Shown piece after piece: positions 1 to 7,756 of a stretch of DNA of 64,000 bases. The DNA is taken from assembly GCA_030145625.1 (NCBI GenBank), contig JAQYVF010000016.1, forward strand, positions 1-64,000, read 5' to 3'. Both the position numbers and the translations under genes were made by a program. This DNA comes from Desulfocapsa sp. GTDB taxonomy: Bacteria; Desulfobacterota; Desulfobulbia; Desulfobulbales; Desulfocapsaceae. The notes under the pieces are model-generated. The model saw only the letters and a list, made by a program, of their open reading frames with translations, had not been told where the DNA came from and ran no database searches. Position 1 is the first letter of the stretch; the number at the start of each line of letters is the position of its first letter.

Positions 1-130
1 ATCAAACGTTCACAACGATTACTGTCGGGTGCTTAACTGTGCCTTATCAATGCTTGAGCCCTGTGAGGTGAAAGTCTCACGCAGGGTTCTTAGGGGGGGA
101 TGGGATCGCAAGGTCCTGTCCCTACCCGAC
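1..130 (+). mobile_element. Group II intron, 3' end (domains V and VI)
   Basis: Bases 56-89 form a 34-nt hairpin that starts GAGCC, ends GGTTC and carries a GTGAAAGT tip, matching bacterial group II intron domain V. Bases 92-130 form a second hairpin ending in CTACCCGAC, typical of domain VI and the 3' splice site, so the intron should end near 130. The reverse transcriptase and 5' half lie outside the window. The domain V triad is AGC, whereas canonical group IIC introns are described as having CGC. Positions 1-55 are presumably domain III/IV sequence. The call rests on motif recognition and no fold was computed. Confidence 0.82.
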
Positions 131-156
131 ATGAACCGGTGATTTTCACGTTAGAC
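131..156 (+). other. Right half of an integron attC site, split by the intron
   Basis: Directly after the intron end lie GGTGATTTTCAC and then GTTAGAC (150-156). GTTAGAC matches the attC R' core GTTRRRY. The L'-like part resembles the same part of the intact attC at 860-941, where GTGATTTGCAAC precedes R'. The left half (R'', L'') would lie upstream of the intron, outside the window. Recombination would cut after G150, so the first cassette starts at 151. Confidence 0.65.
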
Positions 157-190
157 TCACAAACGATAGAATCTTGAGCTAGGAGGAAAA

Positions 191-865
191 GTGAATCTGC
201 TTGGCAGACTACTCTCACAAAGCGGAAGGCCTCGCGGATGGTTTGGCCGGATCCTTGTTCTTGGTATGAACTTAGGGCATTCTGGTCTAACGCGTTGGGG
301 TCTTTCTAAGGTGGAGATACCTGAACACGCGAACGTACTCGATATCGGGTGCGGTGGCGGTCGAACCCTCGAGTATCTCGCATCCCTAGTTAGACTTGGC
401 AAAGCAGTCGGCATTGACTACTCAGAGGACTCTGTTGCCGTCGCACGGAAAAGGAACCAAAAACTGATTGTCAGCGGTCGCGTTGAAGTTCTCCATGGGT
501 CGGTATCATCGATGCCATTCTCGGATGCAACATTTGACTGTGTTACAGCAGTGGAAACCTATTACTTCTGGCCTGATATTACCGCAGACCTTGCCGAAAT
601 ACGGCGAGTGATGAAGCCGAATGGTCAGTTGGTGATCATCGCTGGTATGTACCTTGGATCGAAGTTTGACAAGCGAAACATGAAGCTGATCAGAGTTGGT
701 GGCATGAAGTGCTTCTCTGTACAGGAGTTCGAAGACACCCTCCAGGATGCCGGATTCCCCAATGTAGCTGTCACTGTGGAGCCCCGAAAAGGATGGATTT
801 GTGTGATCTCGGAGTTGGGGCCTAAAGACAACACAAAGGAATGCGCAAAACGAGACACGGCCTAA
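191..865 (+). CDS. Class I SAM-dependent methyltransferase (integron cassette gene)
   Basis: This 224-aa protein shows methyltransferase motif I, VLDIGCGGG, at residues 49-57 and the acidic residue ending strand 2 in GIDYS (about 74-78). Later motifs such as FDCVTAVETYYFW and the RVMKPNGQL segment fit the UbiE/Methyltransf_11 fold. The family transfers a methyl group from S-adenosylmethionine; the substrate cannot be read from the sequence. The GTG start at 191 sits just after AGGAGG (181-186), a strong ribosome binding site. The gene lies between two attC cores, its TAA overlaps the R'' box of the downstream attC, and it has no neighbours of related function. All of this is typical of a mobile gene cassette. 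Confidence 0.85.
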   Translation: MNLLGRLLSQSGRPRGWFGRILVLGMNLGHSGLTRWGLSKVEIPEHANVLDIGCGGGRTLEYLASLVRLGKAVGIDYSEDSVAVARKRNQKLIVSGRVEVLHGSVSSMPFSDATFDCVTAVETYYFWPDITADLAEIRRVMKPNGQLVIIAGMYLGSKFDKRNMKLIRVGGMKCFSVQEFEDTLQDAGFPNVAVTVEPRKGWICVISELGPKDNTKECAKRDTA

Positions 866-941
866 CGTTGCAAATGCACTCGAACGGCAAAAAGCGCCCC
901 TTCGCTCTGCTTTTTGTCGCCTGTGATTTGCAACGTTCGAC
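860..941 (+). other. Integron attC recombination site
   Basis: R'' is GCCTAAC (860-866, fits RYYYAAC) and R' is GTTCGAC (935-941, one mismatch to GTTRRRY). AACGTTGCAAAT (864-875) is perfectly complementary to 926-937. The pairing CAAAT-G-CA with TGATTTG leaves G876 unpaired, the extrahelical base expected in the L'' arm of attC. In the excised circle R' would be G935 plus bases 151-156, giving GTTAGAC, which pairs better with R''. An integrase gene is not in the window. Confidence 0.75.
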
Positions 942-953
942 GAGAGGATGAGA

Positions 954-1343
954 ATGAAAAAACGAGTTCTAAAGGTTGTCGTCGGAATCGTTGCCGTAGG
1001 CATCCTGCTCTGCGCTGTGGGGTTCAGCGCCATCATGTGGCACATTCACCAGTCTGTTCAAGGAAACTGCCAGAGTGCACAACATGCGCATCCACACCCC
1101 GGAGACGATGTCGCCGCCCTCATCGACTTTATGAACTCAGAATCCCATTCTCTTTGGGATCGCACCCATCGTGGAATCTGGACATTGGGACAACTGAGAG
1201 AACCAAGAGCGCTCGTCGCTCTAGAGTCTGCATACACAGGCGAGTCGTGTGACCACGACAAGAACTTGTGTCAATATGAATTAGAGAAAGCAATCAAGTT
1301 GTGTGGCGGAACTCCAACTCCTCCACAAAAGAAAAAACACTGA
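954..1343 (+). CDS. Small membrane-anchored HEAT-like protein (second cassette)
   Basis: A protein of about 129 aa with an N-terminal membrane helix (about residues 5-28, after MKKR). A soluble region follows whose core (GIWTLGQLREPRALVALESAY) reads like one HEAT/PBS-type helical repeat. Four cysteines follow the helix (GNCQ, ESCDHDKNLC, KLCGG), so an oxidised periplasmic domain is plausible. ATG 954 is preferred over ATG 948 because GAGAGG (942-947) is correctly spaced from it. The gene begins 13 bases after the attC core, as expected for the next cassette, but no convincing attC is visible downstream. Function unknown. Confidence 0.65.
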   Translation: MKKRVLKVVVGIVAVGILLCAVGFSAIMWHIHQSVQGNCQSAQHAHPHPGDDVAALIDFMNSESHSLWDRTHRGIWTLGQLREPRALVALESAYTGESCDHDKNLCQYELEKAIKLCGGTPTPPQKKKH

Positions 1344-1850
1344 ATCGATGAACAAAGAACATTCTACGGATTAAATTGCAGATGTTCAGGAATTCAGGGG
1401 GCAGCTTACTTGTAGTGGTCCATACTTGACCTAACAGCCACAAAAACGTAACCCGACCAAATCTGACATTCACAGTGGTAGTATCCAACCTCGGGCAGTT
1501 TACGTAGCGACCAAAAACCGAAAATCGTGATTTGTCCTTTAGTTACTCCCCTATTTACTAAAAGATTAACCACTTGTCCTACAGAGAAAATCAGGTTGAG
1601 CATTGGTAATTTAGTTAGAGTTTGATACAATATTGCAACCATACATCTAGATTGAAGGATAATCACAATTCAGATCCTCATATTGCAGATATATTTTGAA
1701 CGGATAGCCAAGGAGGCAATGAGCATACTGAGACAACGAAAACACCTCTATTTCATGTCCGGTATCTTTGTTTGTCCCCTGATTTATAGGAGCGGCTTCA
1801 GCCGCGAGCAATATTGAGTTTGGTGAATCCGATAGTCTTTTGGGGAAAAC
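1344..1850. other. Gene-poor stretch with one REP-like palindrome
   Basis: About 500 bases without a convincing gene. At 1786-1807 lies TATAGGAGCGGCTTCAGCCGC followed by GAG, containing the perfect palindrome GCGGCT-TC-AGCCGC (1792-1805). It resembles REP elements of other proteobacteria and may also form a hairpin downstream of the leftward gene's 3' end. Short minus-strand reading frames here (for example 1406-1666) lack a ribosome binding site or a recognisable domain. Confidence 0.4.
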
Positions 1851-4400
1851 CTATTTTAGCTCTATGGTGCTTGTTGGCACTATCCACCGGCTTTCAGGAA
1901 TAGAGTCTGGTCTGTACAATACACCTGCACTGTCTGCAATAATTTGCGCTTCACTAACATGAGAAGCGATGCTCTTGTTGTCACTGTAATTCAGGCTGAT
2001 AGGGTAGCTGATACCATTGTCATCCGTGTAGGGGCAAATATCAAAAAAGATAGCATACTGCCAGTAGTTGGTGTCATAGTTAATATCCCCGTACGTTCTG
2101 CAGCCTCCATGATCCGCCCCGTAACTAATCAAAGTATTGAGGATGGGATCCAACCCGTATTGAATATAAAACGGATCATGTTTGGACACAGTTTTACCAA
2201 AAAACACATTACCAATGGGATTGTTGTACATTACATTGTTTCTGACATTGATAAAACGTGACATGCCATCCGAATAGACGGTATTACCTGCCCTGTCAGG
2301 GTTTCTGTCTGAAAAGACGTTGCCTTCGATCAGCAGACCATTGTCGGCTGAGCTTCCCTGATAGCCGGTAGTATATACGGCACCCGCATCCCAGACCTGC
2401 TTCACTGTTTTATAAATGCGATTATTGGTAATTTCATTGAAACTGTTGGGTGTATACTCGGTATGTGGCCCCCACATGCCTGCTGTAGCACCGTCAAGTC
2501 CGAGATTTTCGCCAGGATCGAGCAATCCCCATCCCCACCCCATGGCAATACCCGACCAATTGGTATGGGCAATCGTGTTGTGATCAATGCGTGTATGGGT
2601 CGAAAAACCGACAAAAATTGCTGCGGCATCATAATAATCCTGTGCCGTATAACGGATCAGGTTGTTACGAATCGTATTGTTTTTGGTCAGCTGGAGGTCA
2701 TTGGGGGCGTAATCCTTTTCTGAAACACCACCTAAGTTGATTGCGGCAGAAGCAATATCCTCAAACAGGTTGTCTGCTATGACACAGTTCTGGGTGCCGG
2801 TGCCAAAATTCAGTGCCACAGCACCCAGATGTTCAAAGATATTCCCCCTGAATTCAATGTGGTTGACATATTGCAGGCTTATATTCCCAGGGGTTCCCGT
2901 CACCTTCTGCACATGTCCGACGGTGTTGTATTCATTATCTATCCCCGTTATCAGGTAGCCACTTTGATCAGTGACATAGCCTGTGCCGCTGCTGGGGTCT
3001 GTCCAGGTCGCATAGGCAAAGGTCAGGTTTTCAAAGTGAACGTTCTCGGCGCCATTGACCTCAAGCAGGGTTTCAAGCTTCGGCAGTTCAACGACTGCTG
3101 TTGACATAGTTTCACCTGTTCTCGGCTTGTAATAAAGCATCTTGTTTTTCTTATCCAGATACCATTCACCTGGTTCATCCAAAAACTGCAATGCATTTTC
3201 AAAATAGGCGACACGGGTAAACCCCCAAACCTGAGAGGTATATTTTCCTTCCAAATCCGTAGTGTAAGACAGATTTGCATTTTTCCATCCCGGGTCCTGC
3301 AACGTGATCAGGCCGGTCTGATTTGGGTCAATTGTAATCGTTGTAGGAAAATGTAGTATATCGAAATACTCTGTTGCAGAGACGTAATGGGCGTCGAGAT
3401 CCTGACAACGAATACCAGTAGTGCAATCCGGATAGTGTATCAATTGATCAAGTCGTACTCTCAGCATTCTCCACTGGGGCAAGGCCACAGCCTCAATTTC
3501 TTGAAAAGTGTCATTGTCCCAGGTTGATGGATCTATCCAGCTGGGGTCTGTTGCGCCATCATTGTCCAACACAGGCATAAACATGATACCGACAGGATCG
3601 CTGTTCGTGATCTCTGTCTTGTCGTAATGATAATACGGCATAATACCGCCAGGATAATCATCAGTCTTGGCGCGGACGGCTCGTTGGTGATTGACATACA
3701 GCTGCCGGGACTTCAAGACCCTCGAATCCTTATCGCTGATGTCGGCACAGTAGATGGAAGAGTCATGTCCACAAGGGGCCCATTTTGATGAATTGATTTC
3801 TTCTGAGCCGTATAAACGGGTTGTACCGCCTCCGGCACCCCTGTAGGTGATGGTGTGACCGTTTTTCCCGGAGTCCCTTGCATCAAGTATTAATTCGTTT
3901 TTGAGTCGATACGTTCCTGCTTCGATGTTGACAACGATATTTCCATGATAATCCGTGTCGTTTTTTCTGATCGCTTCACGCGCAGCATCAGGTGTTCTAA
4001 AGGGTGCTTCCTGGCTTCCGTTATTGTCATTATCGCCGGTCGTTGATACCCAATAGTTTTTGGTCTGCCTTAACAGCAGGAAGGTTGAAGAGAGTATTTT
4101 ACTGTCTTGCCCCCCCGCCCCTGTCGTTGTGTTCTCACCTGGATTTAAAGAACTATCTGTAATGACGTTTTCTATACGATTTTGGGGCAGTAGAATAGAT
4201 TCATCATCAACTGAAAACGTAACTGTTGCACTATTCTCATTTAATGTGTCAAAATTTGTCGTTATGATACTGGAAGATTCCAGTTCAATTGTTGCATTGG
4301 TACTAGATGAAGTTATCCCATATGAGCTTGAACTTCCACCACATACTGCAAGAAATGCTATAGTCAGCACACTGTAAAACATCACTTTAGAAAGTGTCAT
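1851..4400 (-). CDS. Secreted right-handed beta-helix protein
   Basis: 849 aa. The N-terminus is a hydrophobic export signal (about 4-22) ending near a cysteine (FLAVCGG), so it could be a lipoprotein, although valine before the cysteine is unusual. A Ser/Thr-rich linker follows to about residue 110. Then comes the pectate-lyase-like start motif YWVSTTGDNDNNGSQEAPFR, typical of DUF1565/beta-helix proteins. The central and C-terminal parts contain repeated N-rich rungs (NNTIRNNLIRYTAQDYYDAA, RIDHNTIAHTNWSGIAMG, ITNNRIYKT), as in polysaccharide lyases and epimerases. It probably acts on or binds an extracellular polysaccharide; the catalytic type cannot be assigned. It lies alone in the accessory region, facing away from the gene at 4568. 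Confidence 0.8.
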   Translation of the reverse strand: MTLSKVMFYSVLTIAFLAVCGGSSSSYGITSSSTNATIELESSSIITTNFDTLNENSATVTFSVDDESILLPQNRIENVITDSSLNPGENTTTGAGGQDSKILSSTFLLLRQTKNYWVSTTGDNDNNGSQEAPFRTPDAAREAIRKNDTDYHGNIVVNIEAGTYRLKNELILDARDSGKNGHTITYRGAGGGTTRLYGSEEINSSKWAPCGHDSSIYCADISDKDSRVLKSRQLYVNHQRAVRAKTDDYPGGIMPYYHYDKTEITNSDPVGIMFMPVLDNDGATDPSWIDPSTWDNDTFQEIEAVALPQWRMLRVRLDQLIHYPDCTTGIRCQDLDAHYVSATEYFDILHFPTTITIDPNQTGLITLQDPGWKNANLSYTTDLEGKYTSQVWGFTRVAYFENALQFLDEPGEWYLDKKNKMLYYKPRTGETMSTAVVELPKLETLLEVNGAENVHFENLTFAYATWTDPSSGTGYVTDQSGYLITGIDNEYNTVGHVQKVTGTPGNISLQYVNHIEFRGNIFEHLGAVALNFGTGTQNCVIADNLFEDIASAAINLGGVSEKDYAPNDLQLTKNNTIRNNLIRYTAQDYYDAAAIFVGFSTHTRIDHNTIAHTNWSGIAMGWGWGLLDPGENLGLDGATAGMWGPHTEYTPNSFNEITNNRIYKTVKQVWDAGAVYTTGYQGSSADNGLLIEGNVFSDRNPDRAGNTVYSDGMSRFINVRNNVMYNNPIGNVFFGKTVSKHDPFYIQYGLDPILNTLISYGADHGGCRTYGDINYDTNYWQYAIFFDICPYTDDNGISYPISLNYSDNKSIASHVSEAQIIADSAGVLYRPDSIPESRWIVPTSTIELK

Positions 4401-4567
4401 AATTTTTCCTTAACTAATAGTAGTAACTATAGACAACTTCATCTTATCAATTTCATACAAAACAGGGCTCTTTGTCATCTTTGCAGAAAATAATCAGGGA
4501 GTTACTGGATGAAATACATTCCGTATCAAGTAGTTACCACACTAATCTTGAAACGGAGAAGTCAATC

Positions 4568-4882
4568 ATGTCCAACAACCCCTCATTGCGCCCATTATAT
4601 AACTTTCCTAGGTGGATTATCCAGGGAATAAAACTCATTTCTAATATAACAGTCATCACGCTTCATCGAGATAGACGATTAATCCTTCGTTGTTCTCATT
4701 GTGAGTCAAAGGCTGGTGAAAATCGAAAGCTGATTCAAGCGGCTTATGATCTGCCTCTTGGGCCAGCCAAGCTTGTTCAAGTTCACTACGAAGCGATCCA
4801 GGGTTTCTGCAATAGGCAAAAGTGGGGAAAAGCGTCCAATGAATACTTTATGTTTTACATTATTAAATCGACAAGCTACTGA
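4568..4882 (+). pseudogene. ISL3-family transposase remnant (N-terminal zinc-finger part)
   Basis: The 104-aa frame from ATG 4568 has the order seen at the N-terminus of ISL3 transposases: a hydrophobic opening, then RCSHCES, then a DLPLG...KLVQVHYEAIQGFC segment. The family continues for about 300 more residues with a DDE catalytic core, which is absent here. The second zinc-finger pair is also incomplete (only one Cys after the DLPLG segment). GGAG lies upstream of the ATG. The call rests on pattern memory and is moderate; a short unrelated hypothetical protein is the alternative. Confidence 0.5.
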
Positions 4883-4916
4883 AAATAAAAAACCCCATAA
4901 AGTAGCTACAATTTCC

Positions 4917-4963
4917 TGGGGGGGGGCAAGTGGTTGGAGGTTCGAATCTTCTCGTTCCGACCA
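4917..4963 (+). other. 3' half of a tRNA-Pro gene (island attachment-site scar)
   Basis: From TGGGG (anticodon-loop-like, 4917) through GCAAGTGG, the T-arm GGAGG-TTCGAAT-CTTCT (4936-4952), the acceptor strand CGTTCCG (4953-4959), A and CCA (4961-4963), this matches the 3' half of bacterial tRNA-Pro. The 5' half is absent: the acceptor partner CGGAACG and a D-arm are not found in the 80 bases upstream. Integrases of the tyrosine family often use the segment from anticodon loop to 3' end as att, so this is read as the distal att of an island lying to the left. Confidence 0.7.
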
Positions 4964-4970
4964 GCAATAG

Positions 4971-5012
4971 ACAAAGGCCGTAACGGCAAAAACAAGCTGT
5001 TACGGCCTTTGT
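4971..5012 (+). terminator. Rho-independent terminator behind the tRNA-Pro fragment
   Basis: ACAAAGGCCGTAAC (4971-4984) pairs perfectly over 14 bases with 4999-5012, around a 14-base loop. A T-rich run (TTTT at 5021-5024) lies a little downstream. Its position 8 bases after CCA is as expected for the original tRNA terminator, which supports the view that sequence to the right is native chromosome. Confidence 0.7.
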
Positions 5013-5022
5013 TAATTGGGTT

Positions 5023-5052
5023 TTGACAAATTGGACCGACAGATACTATAAT
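5023..5052 (+). promoter_or_regulatory. Sigma-70 promoter for the gene at 5157
   Basis: TTGACA (5023-5028), 18-base spacer, TATAAT (5047-5052). Both boxes match consensus exactly. Transcription should start near 5059, giving a leader of about 98 bases. Confidence 0.7.
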
Positions 5053-5089
5053 CGACAGAGAAACTTGGAAAACGCACAATTGATCCGAA

Positions 5090-5123
5090 TTGAGATAAAT
5101 TTGTCCCCACAAATTTATCTCAA
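5090..5123 (+). promoter_or_regulatory. 15-bp perfect hairpin in the leader of the gene at 5157
   Basis: TTGAGATAAATTTGT (5090-5104) is fully complementary to 5109-5123 around a CCCC loop. It is followed by A-rich sequence rather than a T-run, so it is not a terminator for the rightward gene. It lies between the promoter and the ATG and could stabilise the mRNA or be a protein-binding palindrome. Confidence 0.6.
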
Positions 5124-5156
5124 AAAAAATGCACAATTTTTCTTATGTGAGAAGCC

Positions 5157-5432
5157 ATGAAAACTCTCGTAGCCATTCTTCTGGTAACAATTGCTGCCAC
5201 TGCACATGCAGAACCCAACTGGGAATTAGGCAGAGGTTGGAATAAAAATATGTTGAAACGACTCACCAAGGATTGTGTGTCTGCCAAGCTTCCCGATGTT
5301 CAAACAGAATACGCCGCTCAAATGCTGGAAGAATCTTGTTTCCAAGAAGTACTGGCAGGAACCTGGACCAAGAAGAGCCGAAAGAAATACGAAGAAGATA
5401 AAAGAAAGTTACTGATTGAGAAAAGCAAGTAA
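5157..5432 (+). CDS. Small exported protein of unknown function
   Basis: 91 aa with a clear signal peptide (MKTLVAILLVTIAATAHA, cut before EPN). The mature part is about 73 residues, charged and mostly helical in composition, with two cysteines (KDCVS, ESCFQ) that could form one disulfide, and a strongly basic tail (KKSRKKYEEDKRKLLIEKSK). No family is recognised. It has its own consensus promoter and a hairpin leader, so it is probably monocistronic and expressed. The ribosome binding site is weak (GAGAAG). Confidence 0.7.
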   Translation: MKTLVAILLVTIAATAHAEPNWELGRGWNKNMLKRLTKDCVSAKLPDVQTEYAAQMLEESCFQEVLAGTWTKKSRKKYEEDKRKLLIEKSK

Positions 5433-5650
5433 CAAGGTAATATACGAACTCCTTTCTCGCAACAGGAGGAAGGAGATCCAGCAAGCCAGGTGCACCGGGC
5501 CATGGTCGCACCTCTCTCTGCTCAAATTCTCACAGGAGAATTTTTAAAGAACAATCACTCATTACAATCAGAAAAAAGGCAGCGGTTCAGCTTTCCTACC
5601 ACTTGATGCCCTTCTACCAATTGGAACACCCATCAGCCGGATCTGTAACT

Positions 5651-6214
5651 CTACAAGGTCCCCCAACATGAACTATTTCCAGAAGGATATTCGGTAAAAT
5701 AGAGATTGCTCTTGTTTCGCCCATTACACTCACCAACCTTTCTGTCACATATAGAATGCACCATAGTCCCCATCCAGCAGTTTGGCATTCCCCCATCTAT
5801 ACCTTTAGCATGGGCAGTAGCTCTGAGGTAATCCCATGACCCAAGGGTAAACGTTTTTCCATTATCATCGGACCAGACAGCAGCAATCATTCCAGTCATA
5901 TAATTGGGAAAGACGGGATAGGGAAGTTGATAAGGAATGGTTTCCCACGACATGGAAGTTGGCGTGAAGTTGACATTATTAAGATACACTTCCTGACCTT
6001 CCGGGTTCAGAAGATCTTCGGGATCATTAGGCCAATCACCGCCCCACTGCGTAATATCAACACTGTTGAAGGCAAATTCCGTTACATGAACAACGGTTAA
6101 CGATGTGGAAGCCGTAAGAGCTGCAGCAATTGAACTCTTTGCCATCACACACGACACCAACAAGGCCATACAAAATACTGAAAAAATTTTTCTTACTCTA
6201 CTTTTCTTATTCAA
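5651..6214 (-). CDS. Exported protein of unknown function
   Basis: 187 aa. The N-terminus MNKKSRVRKIFSVFCMALLV is followed by a small-residue stretch that should be cut near SIAAA, giving a secreted or periplasmic protein of about 155 residues. The mature part is rich in W, Y, N and P (WGGDWPNDPEDLLNPEGQ, WSDDNGKTFTLGSWDYLRAT), has three cysteines near the C-terminus, and looks like a compact beta domain. No catalytic motif is recognised. The start is TTG at 6214, six bases after AGGAGT on the minus strand. It stands alone, separated from gspB by a MITE-like repeat. Confidence 0.65.
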   Translation of the reverse strand: MNKKSRVRKIFSVFCMALLVSCVMAKSSIAAALTASTSLTVVHVTEFAFNSVDITQWGGDWPNDPEDLLNPEGQEVYLNNVNFTPTSMSWETIPYQLPYPVFPNYMTGMIAAVWSDDNGKTFTLGSWDYLRATAHAKGIDGGMPNCWMGTMVHSICDRKVGECNGRNKSNLYFTEYPSGNSSCWGTL

Positions 6215-6351
6215 AAAACAACTCCTTTTAGCGCTCTATAAAAATCATTACGATATGATTTTCCTTTTTAACTGATCCTCTCCTGCTACTGACCTGTCCG
6301 ATAGAAAAAGGAAAACATTTCAAAACAGCAAGAAGAACTCCACCCACTACA

Positions 6352-6493
6352 GGCTACCTTGCAAAATTGCTTTTCCCCCCAAACTCTTCGTTATAAGAAA
6401 AATATTATCCTCGGAATATCAAATATATTTCCTGCGGTAAAATTTCCCTCATGCCTCGATTTTGAACGAAAATTCTAATTTTTCAAGGTACCC
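6352..6493 (-). repeat. MITE-like intergenic repeat, copy A (142 bp)
   Basis: Bounded by imperfect terminal inverted repeats (GGCTACCTTGCAAAATTGC at the left; the reverse complement of the right end reads GGGTACCTTGAAAAATTAG) and flanked by TACA on both sides (6348-6351, 6494-6497). Its reverse complement aligns along its whole length with copy C (24373-24513). The remaining bases of the gap 6215-6707 show nothing recognisable. Confidence 0.8.
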
Positions 6494-6707
6494 TACAGTT
6501 TTCCCGGTTGACATAAGATGGCCGCAGCCGAATAGCAAAGCAGGATCTTCCAGAGTATCACATCGTGGCATGTTTTGCAACCTAGAATTAGGCAGTTAAG
6601 AACAAGCACCTGTAGAGAAAAGAGAGAGAGTTACAAATCCCCGGGCATGGCAGAGTAAAATAACAGTTCGCCTGGCAACACGACTTACCGATGAAAACCA
6701 GGTACAA

Positions 6708-7457
6708 TCAAAACAACTTCACCCGAAAGACAAAAGATTCATAGCGTACGATCACACCATCATAGGTAATCTCCTGCAGGAAAAGCCCTTTGCTTACCAA
6801 ATCACCTTCACGGACGATTCGATTATTAATCATAATCAATCGTTTTTCTGCGTTATCAGCATAGACATGACCGGCAAAGGAGAGTTCAGGGATCTTTTTC
6901 CTGAGCTCAGCCGGTAACTCATCCAGTAGAGGAAAGACGGAATCCGGATTATCCTGAACCACTGACTCGGCTACAGGAAGCTCAAGCTCTTCTTTCACTT
7001 GCGGAATTGTATCAGGTTCGATATCAGCAGCACCTTCAGAAGATATCAGCCTGTTCTGTACCCTGACCTCTGACACCTCCTGCTTTTTCTCCAGTGGGAT
7101 CTGTGCCATATTATCCTGTAAAAGGTCGACAGGATCTTGAGAGGCAGCAGATACCTCGGGGACTGCAGTCGATACCTTGGGTGCCTGAGATATTTCGGGA
7201 GAGGCTGGAAGAGGAGGAGGCGAGTGAAGCTGCAACTCCTCTGCAGGCTGAGGCAAATCCCTTTGCTGTCCCTGCCACCAAAACCAGCCGCCTCCACCGA
7301 GAAAAAGCAAAATCACACTGCCCGCCAGCCATGCAGCAGGCGGTTTACGTTCCGGTGTGAAAGGACGAGGTGAAGAATGATCAGCCTGGAGATCGGGTAC
7401 TCCCTCCTTCTTTCGTTCTTTCTCGGACTTTTTCAGTGCTTCCAGAATATAGGACAT
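6708..7457 (-). CDS. gspB: Type II secretion system assembly protein GspB
   Basis: 249 aa from the ATG at 7457. That start gives the family N-terminus MSYILEALKKSEKER; a longer frame exists but adds unrelated residues. Residues 41-61 form one membrane helix, followed by a Pro/Glu-rich periplasmic linker and a C-terminal T2SSB domain (LPELSFAGHVY-type segment, then RLIMINNRIVREGD and a final YESFVFRVKL). GspB works with the ATPase GspA to insert the GspD secretin through peptidoglycan in Aeromonas-type systems. It lies downstream of gspA on the same strand, with a MITE-like repeat between them. Confidence 0.85.
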   Translation of the reverse strand: MSYILEALKKSEKERKKEGVPDLQADHSSPRPFTPERKPPAAWLAGSVILLFLGGGGWFWWQGQQRDLPQPAEELQLHSPPPLPASPEISQAPKVSTAVPEVSAASQDPVDLLQDNMAQIPLEKKQEVSEVRVQNRLISSEGAADIEPDTIPQVKEELELPVAESVVQDNPDSVFPLLDELPAELRKKIPELSFAGHVYADNAEKRLIMINNRIVREGDLVSKGLFLQEITYDGVIVRYESFVFRVKLF

Positions 7458-7615
7458 AACGTATTTTTTCCCGGAATCTTTTTCCTGTAAAATTCGCTCA
7501 TCTCTCTTGAAACTCAGCAAAAAGTCTCAAAAGAGCCGCACCTCCACCTCAGGTTGTGCTTTCACTGGTGGCGCTGTTTTGGGCTGTTATATCCTCAGAC
7601 CGCTCCAAGTTACTA

Positions 7616-7756
7616 GGAGCCTGTCAGAGAATGCCCTTTCTCCCCAACTCTTCAGAATTCTCAAAATATAATGCTCGCGATATCAAACATATGGCTGTGC
7701 TTATTTTTTGAGAATTCCTCGATTTGAAAAGAAATCCCTATCCTCGGACAAGCTCC
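7616..7756 (-). repeat. MITE-like repeat, diverged copy E (141 bp) at the end of gspA
   Basis: The reverse complement shares the core order of copies A and C: AAATCGAGG near one end, CATATGTTTGATATCGCGAG in the middle, then GAAGAGTTGGGGAGAAAGGGCA. Its termini differ from theirs (GGAGCCTGTCAGAGA and, reverse-complemented, GGAGCTTGTCCGAGG) but still match each other. The element overlaps the last 18 or so codons of gspA. No clear target duplication is visible. Confidence 0.6.

Noticed and set aside
1406-1666. 86-aa minus-strand frame
   Set aside because: No ribosome binding site, no domain and no conserved context; kept as non-coding.
1343-1680. Possible second attC after the small cassette gene (ACCTAAC at 1429, GTTGAGC further on)
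   Set aside because: The two boxes are not joined by matching L arms or a long inverted repeat, so pairing is not supported.
4880-4963. Complete tRNA-Pro gene
   Set aside because: The D-arm and 5' acceptor strand are absent upstream; only the 3' half can be drawn.
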